Source of the DNA: Actinomycetospora corticicola
GTDB lineage: Bacteria > Actinomycetota > Actinomycetes > Mycobacteriales > Pseudonocardiaceae
Direction: 5' to 3'
NCBI RefSeq assembly: GCF_013409505.1
Contig: NZ_JACCBN010000001.1
Location: 6,102,489 to 6,166,488 of the forward strand
Length of the DNA: 64,000 nt
Shown here: piece by piece, positions 8,904 to 15,489 of the stretch
Numbering within the stretch: the first letter of the stretch is position 1
Layout: each line of letters opens with the position of its first letter
Position numbers and translations under genes: made by a program
The notes under the pieces: model-generated
The model's database searches: none
Seen by the model: the letters and a program-made list of their open reading frames with translations, nothing else
What the model was told of the DNA's origin: nothing

Positions 8904-9758
8904 TCAGTGAGGCTGAGCGCGTGAGGTGAACAGGTTGAGCGCTCGCTCCAACAGCAGCACCGGTCCTGCGATCATGTTCGTCAAATCCGTGGTTGTGGTG
9001 ACGACGCGAGCGTGGAAGCCTTCTGGCGTGTCCAACGCGTGCGTGGCGCCCATGAGCATGTGCCAGCGGCCGCTGTGCGCTGCGGAGTTCAGCTGCGCGA
9101 GTGTGAGGTTCAACGCCGACCGCAAGGCCGTGTCGCACTCGTCGAGGCGTTCGTCGAGCGCGTAGCCCAGCATCTCCTTAAGGGTCGGATTCTTCTTCAG
9201 CTGCCCTCGGGGGAGGCCGATCTTATCGGATACCTCGAGGAGAGTCCTCTGTCGTTCCGCGACTGTGGTTTCGATCTGTTGCCACTGCTCGGGACTGCCG
9301 ACGCCGATCGTGTCCCTTGCGTCTTTCAGCATGGTTTCGTAGGAATCGAGGTCGTCCTTGGCCAGGCGCAGCGCGTGCTTGGTACGGATGGTGCGGCTCG
9401 GCGGTGCGAGCACGAAGACGGCGGCGGCGGCGCCGTTAAGTGCCGCCCGGGCCAGCGCGCGGTGACCGGTGCCGTACGCGGTGCGGTCGCCGGCGAGGGC
9501 GGCGAAGAACGTCGAAAGAGCGTCGATGCCGGCTGCGATGCCCGTCCAGGCGATGCTGCTCGTCGGGTACTCGGGATAGGCGCGGTCGTCGGCGGCGAGG
9601 CTGCTGCCGGGCTGTGCCTGCATCGGGTGCTCCAGCATGGGGCGCAGCGCGGCGACGACTGTGGACAGCTCCTCGAGACGCTTGAGCGCGAACTCGCGTG
9701 CCTCCTCGGTCTCGCCGGTCCCAATGGGGACCGCACCCTCAGGTAGACCATTCGTCAC
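8904..9758 (-). CDS. Hypothetical protein of the mobile element
   Basis: A protein of about 284 residues from the GTG at 9758 (VTNGLPEG); the frame is open upstream to an alternative start at 9815. Largely helical and soluble, with an Ala-rich hydrophobic stretch (AALNGAAAAVFVLAPP, about residues 110-125), then a charged helical region. No family recognised. It is convergent with the AlbA_2 gene and separated from it by a palindrome. Base composition is closer to the host than that of the DUF6119 gene. It lies between the two copies of the structured repeat. Confidence 0.6.
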   Translation of the reverse strand: MTNGLPEGAVPIGTGETEEAREFALKRLEELSTVVAALRPMLEHPMQAQPGSSLAADDRAYPEYPTSSIAWTGIAAGIDALSTFFAALAGDRTAYGTGHRALARAALNGAAAAVFVLAPPSRTIRTKHALRLAKDDLDSYETMLKDARDTIGVGSPEQWQQIETTVAERQRTLLEVSDKIGLPRGQLKKNPTLKEMLGYALDERLDECDTALRSALNLTLAQLNSAAHSGRWHMLMGATHALDTPEGFHARVVTTTTDLTNMIAGPVLLLERALNLFTSRAQPH

Positions 9759-10331
9759 GCAGCCAGGATGACGGATGCCGTCCACCCAGTTTCGCCCCGT
9801 CTGATGCCGAGCCACCCCGCGTGGACGGTGCCGCTCTCACTAAGGCGCACTTCTCGCGCCTCGAAGGTCAGTGCCTATCGAACCGAGACAGGGGCGCCGT
9901 TGCAGTTCCGGAGCTCGGCGATCAGGTGGTGAGGGCGTGGTGTTGCCGCACGACCGCTGTGAGGATCTCGCTCGGCTCCGGATCTGGCGACACCTCCGGC
10001 GCCGCGAAATCAGCCTGCTCGGCATGATGCGCGGCTGGTCCTGAGGCCGCCAGCCTCGGCGCTCCGCCGGAGCTGCGTCGACACGATCGGCACGCCCGCG
10101 GGCTCATCGCCGAGCCGACTCGGACCTCTGTGCTCGCCGCCGCGATCTCAGCGACCCCGCGGTGAGCGGAGCGCGCCAGCGATTGGTGCGCGGTGCCGCG
10201 CTCGCGCCGGGTGGTGGGTCTGACCATCTGTCGGTGAGGACCGGACGTTCAAGCGTCGCGCCTAGCGGCGCTCCGGTGGTGCCGCCTGCGGCGGCGCTGT
10301 TCTTTCCGGGTGGGCCCGGGAGTTTGATCGG
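9759..10331. other. Non-coding stretch with a hairpin series near its right end
   Basis: No gene can be supported here. The right part (10255-10331) continues the hairpin-rich character of the element that follows. Visible are GCGCC-TAGC-GGCGC-like pairing near 10260, GCCGCC-TGC-GGCGGC at about 10285-10300, and CCGGGT-GGG-CCCGG at about 10308-10321. These are missing beside copy 1. The left part shows nothing recognisable. Confidence 0.5.
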
Positions 10332-10483
10332 GCCGCTCTCCCCGTCAAGGGCGCCTGCGGCGTCGCTTCGCGACCGGACTTCGTCCGGCCCTTGACTGCG
10401 AGCCTCGGCGGCCCTCAGGCGCCCGAAGCGCGGTGGAGGCCAAGAGACGCCTCCACCCAGCGCCCGGGCCCACCAGCCCGGCC
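10332..10483. repeat. Structured 152-bp element, intact copy 2 with cloverleaf core
   Basis: The core at 10344-10396 (53 nt) folds completely. On the minus strand it reads closing stem GTCAAGGGC, arm CGGAC-GAA-GTCCG, arm GTCGC-GAA-GCGAC, arm GCC-GCA-GGC, and closing stem GCCCTTGAC. Every base except three 3-nt loops is paired, giving a four-way junction without unpaired junction bases. All loops are GNA closed by C-G; GCGAAGC is a known exceptionally stable DNA mini-hairpin. Beyond it lie a hairpin GTGGAGGC/GCCTCCAC (about 10433-10455) and CCGGGC/GCCCGG (about 10464-10481). The element ends 18 bp before the ECF sigma gene. Confidence 0.8.
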
Positions 10484-10500
10484 CGGCAGGGGGAGGGCCG

Positions 10501-11067
10501 ATGAGCGGCACGCACCACGACAGCGGAAAGACCTACGAGGGCGCCACCGATGGCGAGCTGATTCAGGCATGGCTTGCAGGTGACAACAACGGACTGAGCG
10601 AGCTCGTGGCCAGGCACCATGCATGGCTGACCGCCAGCGTCCGGTACCTGTCCTTCGGTGAGCGAGATGTTGAGGCCGTGGTGCAGGACGTCTGGGTGGA
10701 CGTGATGCGAGGCGCGGGCGGCTACCGGGGGACCGGGTCTGTGCGGGCATGGCTGGAGACGATCGTCCGTCGACGCATTAGGAGCACCTGGCGAGGACGG
10801 AGGGTCCGCCCCCAGGTCCTCACCGAGACGATGGACGAGACCGCGAGGGTGGAGGTCGGGCTGGCGGAGCGGGTCGAGCAGCGCCTCGCTCTGCACGATC
10901 TCCTTGCAGCCCTGCCGGAAGGGCAACGAGAGGCGATCTGGTGTGTCGACGTACTGGGACTGTCGGTCAGCGAGGCGGCGGAGGCGCTCGGTGTGCCTGC
11001 GGGGACGATCAAGTCGCGGTGCAACCGAGGGCGTGAGTACATGCGGGTGAGGCTCAGCGCCGAGTAG
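10501..11067 (+). CDS. ECF-type RNA polymerase sigma factor
   Basis: A 188-residue sigma-70 family protein. Region 2 spans about residues 18-100 (ELIQAWLAGD, then RDVEAVVQDVWVDVMR). Region 4 spans about residues 130-185 (LPEGQREAIWCVDVLG, then VSEAAEALGV, then GTIKSRCNRGRE), forming the helix-turn-helix that reads the -35 element. Starts at ATG 10501 after a purine-rich GGCAGGGGGAGGG. There is no recognisable anti-sigma gene beside it; the next gene downstream is a small protein on the same strand. It is inside the mobile element near the integrase, so it may control transfer or cargo genes. Confidence 0.9.
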   Translation: MSGTHHDSGKTYEGATDGELIQAWLAGDNNGLSELVARHHAWLTASVRYLSFGERDVEAVVQDVWVDVMRGAGGYRGTGSVRAWLETIVRRRIRSTWRGRRVRPQVLTETMDETARVEVGLAERVEQRLALHDLLAALPEGQREAIWCVDVLGLSVSEAAEALGVPAGTIKSRCNRGREYMRVRLSAE

Positions 11068-11103
11068 TCCGCGCGGCATCCCCGACGGCTGGCGCCGTCG
11101 AGG

Positions 11104-11409
11104 ATGGAACCGACGGACCGGTCCTGGCCTCTACGGGGCATGGACCAGCTTCACGACCACCGTCGCGTCGATGTCGCCCCCATCGGCGAGGAGTTTCGTC
11201 GTGCGCTCGAGGGCGACGAGTACGCGACCAGGGCGCTGCACGCCCTGGCCTACCTCTCCGACGATGGCCGGCTCAGCGAGGTCGCCTGTCGGGCGCTGCG
11301 TGCGCTTGGTGGTCCCCGGCAAGACGGTCGCCGGCCTTGGGAGGCAGACCGAGTGGACCAGCCTTGGGTCTGCGCCGTCGTCGACCAGTTGCTGAAGCAC
11401 TACCGCTAG
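11104..11409 (+). CDS. Small hypothetical protein downstream of the ECF sigma factor
   Basis: A 101-residue protein from the ATG at 11104, or 89 residues from ATG 11140, which has ACGGGG at better spacing. It contains EEFRRALEGDEYATRALHALAYLSDDGRLSE split over two predicted helices, and ends in VCAVVDQLLKHYR. No family recognised and no zinc-binding anti-sigma motif (HxxxCxxC). It starts 37 bp after the sigma gene on the same strand, so co-transcription is likely and a regulatory partnership possible but unproven. Confidence 0.5.
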   Translation: MEPTDRSWPLRGMDQLHDHRRVDVAPIGEEFRRALEGDEYATRALHALAYLSDDGRLSEVACRALRALGGPRQDGRRPWEADRVDQPWVCAVVDQLLKHYR

Positions 11410-11456
11410 ACGACGGCCCCCGCGAGCACCCGCTCTGCCGGAAGACTGGTGCCGGC

Positions 11457-12683
11457 TCAGCTCAGAGCCGAGTCGAGGAAGATCGCTGCGTCGGCGTGGA
11501 GCTCGCCGCGGCTGACATACGCGTCCTTCAAGAACCGCGCCTGGCCCATCAGGTCGGCCTTCATCCGGTCAGTGAGGGTGCCCTCGTCGTCGAGGATCGT
11601 CGCGTAGGTGCGCCGCCAGGTGTGCGGGGTCATCCAGTCGAGCCCGACGTCCTCGCGCACCGAGCGAAGAGTGCGGCGGACGTTCGACGGCCAGCGATAG
11701 GTCGGTCGGCCGTCGCGGCCGGCAGCCGGGAAGACCGGCCATTCCGGTTCGCCGGGCTCCTCGAGCCGGCGCCGCAGCATGTCGGCGGCGAGCTGAGGGA
11801 GAGGGACGACGCGGAGGGCGGCCTCTGTTTTGCCGTCGTGGCGCACGAGGCCCTTGCCCTTCACCCATGTCACGTTGCCGGCGATCGTGACCACCGGGAC
11901 CAGTCGCTCGCCGGCGGCTGTGCGGACCGGCACGCCGTCAAGGTTGAGGTCGAGCCGACGGGTCGCCAGCGCCTCGCCGACGCGGAGGCCGGTACCGAGG
12001 AAGAAGCGGACGAGGTCGGGAAGCTCCGCGGCGCGCGCGACCTTCTGTCGACGTAGGACGGCCGGGTCGTCTGATGAGCCGTCGAGCCACGCGAGGAAGT
12101 CGCGCCGCTCGTCCGCGGTAAGTTCGCGTGGTCGGCTCGCGCGCTGGCCCTTCGGCTGCTCGATGCGGTCGAGCTCGCGGACGGGGTTGCTCGCGACGGC
12201 TTCGTTGAGCACCGCGACCTGGAGCACGCCGCTGACAATCGACCGGAGCTTGCGGCGCGTGTTGGCGGCATAGCGAGGCTCCAACGCCTCGAGGAAGGCG
12301 TCGAGGCGGGCCACCGTGCACTCGCGAAGCCTGAGGGCGCCGAGCGCCGGCAGGATTGTGCTCCCGAGGTGGAAGGCGTAGAGAGCGTGCGTCGAGTCCT
12401 CACGGCGCCGCTCGACCTTGGTGAGGTAGAGCGTCGCAGCCTCGGCGAACGTCGAGGCCGGCGTGAGCTCGCCGGTCCGCGCCACCCCGCTGCCGCGCTG
12501 GCGGTCCCGAATGGTGGCGTGGAGCGCTGTGGTCGCCGCCGTCTTGGTCGGCCCGTGGGCCTTCAGCTGGCGGGTGACGCCGTCGTGATCACGGAATCGG
12601 CACCGCGCGACCCACACCCTGGGGCGGTCCTCGATGACTCTGATCTGCCCTGGCGTGCCGAGAGGGAGAGGAGGTCGAGCCAC
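11457..12683 (-). CDS. Tyrosine-type site-specific integrase
   Basis: A 408-residue phage-type integrase. The N terminus looks like an AP2-like arm-binding domain (GQIRVIEDRPRVWVARCRF). A SAM-like core-binding domain covers about residues 65-165. The catalytic domain carries GTGLRVGEALATR (first Arg, about residue 232), HTWRRTYATILDD (HxxR, about 358) and the nucleophile Tyr in FLKDAYVSRG (about 393). It lies 95 bp from the 3' end of tRNA-Lys, pointing away from it, the usual layout for an element inserted in a tRNA 3' end. It catalyses integration and excision of the element to its left. Confidence 0.93.
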   Translation of the reverse strand: MARPPLPLGTPGQIRVIEDRPRVWVARCRFRDHDGVTRQLKAHGPTKTAATTALHATIRDRQRGSGVARTGELTPASTFAEAATLYLTKVERRREDSTHALYAFHLGSTILPALGALRLRECTVARLDAFLEALEPRYAANTRRKLRSIVSGVLQVAVLNEAVASNPVRELDRIEQPKGQRASRPRELTADERRDFLAWLDGSSDDPAVLRRQKVARAAELPDLVRFFLGTGLRVGEALATRRLDLNLDGVPVRTAAGERLVPVVTIAGNVTWVKGKGLVRHDGKTEAALRVVPLPQLAADMLRRRLEEPGEPEWPVFPAAGRDGRPTYRWPSNVRRTLRSVREDVGLDWMTPHTWRRTYATILDDEGTLTDRMKADLMGQARFLKDAYVSRGELHADAAIFLDSALS

Positions 12684-12702
12684 GCCGTGCCTCCCGAAGG
12701 TT

Positions 12703-12735
12703 GGAGTAAGCGCGCCGTAGACGCGCCGCTACTCC
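12703..12735. promoter_or_regulatory. Inverted repeat upstream of the integrase
   Basis: GGAGTA and TACTCC flank a core with CGCG on both sides, 20 to 52 bases upstream of the integrase start. It lies between the integrase and the tRNA-Lys attachment region. It could be a regulator, excisionase or integrase arm site; sequence alone cannot separate these. Confidence 0.35.
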
Positions 12736-12777
12736 CTGGGAGAAAACCACGGCAGACTGCTGACCTGCAACGAAGGG

Positions 12778-12801
12778 TGCGCCGTCAGGGACTCGAACCC
12801 C
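12778..12801. other. Probable attachment site in the tRNA-Lys 3' end
   Basis: Inferred from the adjacent integrase and relaxase-bearing element on the side of the tRNA 3' end. The partner site should be a duplicate of the 3' end of tRNA-Lys beyond the left edge of this window, so no repeat can be shown here. Confidence 0.4.
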
Positions 12802-12850
12802 GAACCCAGTGATTAAGAGTCACTTGCTCTGCCCATTGAGCTAACGGCGC
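12778..12850 (-). tRNA. tRNA-Lys(CTT)
   Basis: A 73-nt cloverleaf on the minus strand. The acceptor GCGCCGT pairs with ACGGCGC and the discriminator is A. The anticodon stem AGTGA/TCACT encloses the loop CTCTTAA, giving anticodon CTT. The T arm contains GGTTCGAGTCC. The CCA end is not encoded. Its 3' end faces the integrase, making it the likely integration target of the element. Confidence 0.95.
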
Positions 12851-12912
12851 GTGACCAGAAGACTAGCACTGCTGATCTTCCGGTCCGGCAGCAGGGGTAC
12901 CGCTGCCGTCCG

Positions 12913-12986
12913 GGTGAGTGACGGGACTTGAACCCGCGACACCTGGGATCACAACCCAGTGCTCTGCCAACTGAGCTACACCCACC
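12913..12986 (-). tRNA. tRNA-His(GTG)
   Basis: A minus-strand cloverleaf with acceptor GTGGGTG pairing with CACTCAC. It has the extra G at position -1 opposite C73, a hallmark of tRNA-His. The anticodon stem CTGGG/CCCAG encloses TTGTGAT, anticodon GTG. It lies 62 bp from tRNA-Lys, in the same orientation. Confidence 0.95.
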
Positions 12987-13055
12987 ATTGGCTGCCCCCG
13001 GCGTCCCGGCGACCGCATCAGACTACAAGCCGCCGTCGAGCCGGTTCCCACCGGG

Positions 13056-13442
13056 TCAGGCCGTCGGATCGTCGCGGAAGCGGTAGACGACGTCCGCGAA
13101 GGCCGTCGTCGGGAAGGAGAACAACACGCGTGCCGGACCGTCGCCGGCGGACAGGCCGTGCTCGATGCCGCCGGGCAGACGGACGTGCGTCCCGGCGTGC
13201 ACCGTCGTCTCCTCGCCCGCCAGCGCGACGTGCGCGGTGCCGGACACCACGAAGTACAGCTCCGTCGCGGCGTGGCGGTGGCGGCCGAGCCAGTCGCCGA
13301 GCTCGAGGTCGATCACACCGGTGGTGATGGCGTGCGGGGCCGGGTCGGTCCCGTCGTCGAGCAGGCACCAGCGCAGGCGGCCGCGGACGGGGTCGTCCCA
13401 GGTCTCCCACGACTGGTCGACGGCGGCGGTGAGGAGCGACAT
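13056..13442 (-). CDS. Cupin-domain protein
   Basis: A 128-residue single-domain cupin. Motif 1 is visible as GRHRHAATELYFVVSG (about residues 52-68: two His and a Glu for metal binding). Motif 2 is GTHVRLPGGIEHGL (about residues 83-97, with a terminal His). The length matches small cupin-2 proteins. These bind metals and may be isomerases, dioxygenases or non-catalytic. The substrate cannot be told. It stands alone between tRNA-His and orn. Confidence 0.8.
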   Translation of the reverse strand: MSLLTAAVDQSWETWDDPVRGRLRWCLLDDGTDPAPHAITTGVIDLELGDWLGRHRHAATELYFVVSGTAHVALAGEETTVHAGTHVRLPGGIEHGLSAGDGPARVLFSFPTTAFADVVYRFRDDPTA

Positions 13443-13550
13443 CGGGCCTCCCGGGGTAGGAGGGGACCCCAGGACTCGAGGCGGACCTTCACGGGTCGAC
13501 CGAGGGACGGAGGCCGGAAACCCCGCCGTGGCGCGCTGCTGACGACCAGG

Positions 13551-13573
13551 GTCAGCCGTGTGCCACCGCTGAC
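13551..13573. repeat. Family B short hairpin repeat, copy B1
   Basis: GTCAGC and GCTGAC flank CGTG-TGC-CACC, giving a 23-nt hairpin. It lies between the cupin gene and orn, 24 bp after the orn stop on the minus strand. The same hairpin recurs at 21700 and in three tandem copies at 56597-56686. Confidence 0.65.
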
Positions 13574-13596
13574 ACCGGAGCGGGAGCGACCCGTCG

Positions 13597-14205
13597 TCAG
13601 GAACGCTCGGCGTCGACCACGTCGGCGGCGGCGGCGCGGGCCTCGTCCGTCGTCGGGCCCGGGAGGGGCACGAACGCGGTGCGGCGGTAGTACTCGAGCT
13701 CGCGGATCGACTCGCGGGCGTCGGCGAGCGCGCGGTGGGCGAGCCCCTTCTCGGGCTGCGCGTAGTAGATGCGCGGGTACCAGCGCCGGCACAGCTCCTT
13801 GATCGAGCTGACGTCGATCATGCGGTAGTGCAGGTAGCCGTCGAGGTCCGGCATGTCGCGCGCGATGAAGCCGCGGTCGGTGGCGATCGAGTTGCCGCAC
13901 AGGGGCGCGGAGCGGGCGTCGGGGACGTGCTCGCGGATGTAGTCGAGGACCAGCTTCTCGGCCTCCTCGAGCGTCACCGACGACGCCCGGACCTCCTCGG
14001 TCAGCCCCGACTTCGCGTGCATCTCGACGACGACCTCGGGCATGTTCTCGAGATCGTCGTCGGAGGCGTGGATGACCACGTCGACGCCGTCACCGAGGGG
14101 GACGAGGTCCTGGTCGGTCACGAGCGCCGCGATCTCGATCAGCTTGTCCTTGCCGAGATCGAGCCCGGTCATCTCGCAATCGATCCACACCAGCCGTCCG
14201 TTCAC
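13597..14205 (-). CDS. orn: Oligoribonuclease
   Basis: A 202-residue DEDDh 3'-5' exonuclease that degrades RNA dinucleotides and short oligomers to mononucleotides, including pGpG from c-di-GMP turnover. Visible are [11 protein letters not shown] (Asp and Glu of motif I, residues 6-16), [10 protein letters not shown] (motif II Asp, about residue 113), and [11 protein letters not shown] (motif III His and Asp, about residues 157-168). Length and order match the family closely. Cytosolic and normally essential or important in actinobacteria. Confidence 0.97.
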   Translation of the reverse strand: MNGRLVWIDCEMTGLDLGKDKLIEIAALVTDQDLVPLGDGVDVVIHASDDDLENMPEVVVEMHAKSGLTEEVRASSVTLEEAEKLVLDYIREHVPDARSAPLCGNSIATDRGFIARDMPDLDGYLHYRMIDVSSIKELCRRWYPRIYYAQPEKGLAHRALADARESIRELEYYRRTAFVPLPGPTTDEARAAAADVVDAERS

Positions 14206-14281
14206 GCCCGCGACCCTACTGATCTCGGCGGATCCCGGCGCGCGGACGGCGAGCGACGGCGCCCGACGGTGATCGACGATG

Positions 14282-14328
14282 TGGCGGAACTGCCACTGGA
14301 TGACAGCAACGACGCTTTCCTGCCACGG
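14282..14328. repeat. Family A palindromic repeat, copy A1
   Basis: On the plus strand, TGACAGCAACGACGCTTTCC and TGCCACGG form one arm; the other arm is divergent. It lies just past the stop of the acyl-CoA dehydrogenase-like gene. It matches the copy at 60832-60880 best, including the asymmetric flank CCACATCGTCG. Confidence 0.7.
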
Positions 14329-14331
14329 GGA

Positions 14332-15420
14332 TCAGTGCGAGAACGCCGCCAACTGCGCCGAGCGGACGTCGTCGGTCTGGGCCTGCACGAGGTGGAACAT
14401 CGCCTCGCGGGACCACCGCTGCTCGTGCGACGACGAGTACATCGCCGACCCGCCCCGGGCGGCGACCAGCCCCGCCGCGGCGCGGACGGTCAGCTCGGCG
14501 ATCCGGCCCCGCAGTTCCAGGCGCTCGGAGACGAAGCGGTCCTTGTCGGGGGCGAAGCGCAGCTCGTAGGCCCGCTCGCGCAGCGGCCACGCCGTCGACG
14601 CCAGGGCCTGCGCCTCCTCGACGGCGGCCGGGCGGTCGCGCTCGTGCCCGGTGCGCAGCGTCTCGTCGATGACGCGTCGGAGCAGGCCCAGGGTCGCGGG
14701 CTTGGTGTCGATGACGGTCCCGGCGTCGCGGCGGCGCCAGTCCTCCACCGGCACGATCGCCGCGACCTCGTCGGCGGCGACCGCCACGTCGTCGAGCCGC
14801 AGCCCCACCGTGCGGGTCCCGCCCATGACGGCGAGCGCGTACGGCTCGGTCGCCACCAGGCCCGGCCGCTCGTGCGCCGGCAGCAGAGCGAACACCACCT
14901 CGCCGGAGTCGGCGACCGCCGCCACCAGGACGAGGTCGACCAGTCCCCAGCCGGTGCACCACTCGGTCCGACCGGTGAACCGCCACCCCGACCTGCCGTC
15001 GGGAACGGCCCGGATGGCCGGCGGCCCCGGCCGCCGCAGGTGGGCCACCGCGATCCCGCCGAGCTCGTCGCCGCGGCAGAGGGCCTCGCGGTACTGCTCG
15101 GCCGCCGGGTACGACGAGTCGAGCGAGAGCTTCTGCGGCGTGCGGTGCTGGGTGAGCACGAACCACGTCGCGGCGTCCGCCCCCGCGAGGATCTCCTCGA
15201 CCTCGGCGAGCGTCCGGTCGTCCCGGCCGAGCCCGCCGAGCTCCGTCGGCGCGGCGACGCCGTAGAGCCCCTGCGCGGCGAGCCAGCGCAACATGCAGCG
15301 CTGGACGCCGAGCGCGGGGTCGTCCGAGTCCGCGGCGTTCTCGAGCAACATCTCGGCGGCCCCCCGCGCGAGCGCGAGGGGATCGGACCCGATGGCCAGG
15401 TCGGGTGGGTGGACGGTCAT
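14332..15420 (-). CDS. Acyl-CoA dehydrogenase family protein
   Basis: A 362-residue protein of the acyl-CoA dehydrogenase superfamily (flavin-dependent). The N-terminal helical domain has YGVAAPTELGGLGRDD (about residues 53-70). The middle beta domain has WRFTGRTEWCTG (about residues 145-157). The C-terminal helical domain spans about residues 230-360. The usual catalytic Glu context is not clear, and the protein is slightly shorter than classic members (about 380-400), so it may act on an unusual substrate or in a two-component pair. It is downstream of the acyl-CoA ligase on the same strand, 69 bp apart. Confidence 0.8.
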   Translation of the reverse strand: MTVHPPDLAIGSDPLALARGAAEMLLENAADSDDPALGVQRCMLRWLAAQGLYGVAAPTELGGLGRDDRTLAEVEEILAGADAATWFVLTQHRTPQKLSLDSSYPAAEQYREALCRGDELGGIAVAHLRRPGPPAIRAVPDGRSGWRFTGRTEWCTGWGLVDLVLVAAVADSGEVVFALLPAHERPGLVATEPYALAVMGGTRTVGLRLDDVAVAADEVAAIVPVEDWRRRDAGTVIDTKPATLGLLRRVIDETLRTGHERDRPAAVEEAQALASTAWPLRERAYELRFAPDKDRFVSERLELRGRIAELTVRAAAGLVAARGGSAMYSSSHEQRWSREAMFHLVQAQTDDVRSAQLAAFSH

Positions 15421-15489
15421 GTCCGCAGGTTCTCCTGGGGGGAGGGGGAGTCGAGAACCGTTGTACCAAATCGAATTGTCACGCCGAGG

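Noticed and set aside
9922..10227. Minus-strand frame of about 100 codons before the structured repeat
   Set aside because: No homology seen, Ser/Arg-rich composition, and no convincing start or ribosome-binding site.
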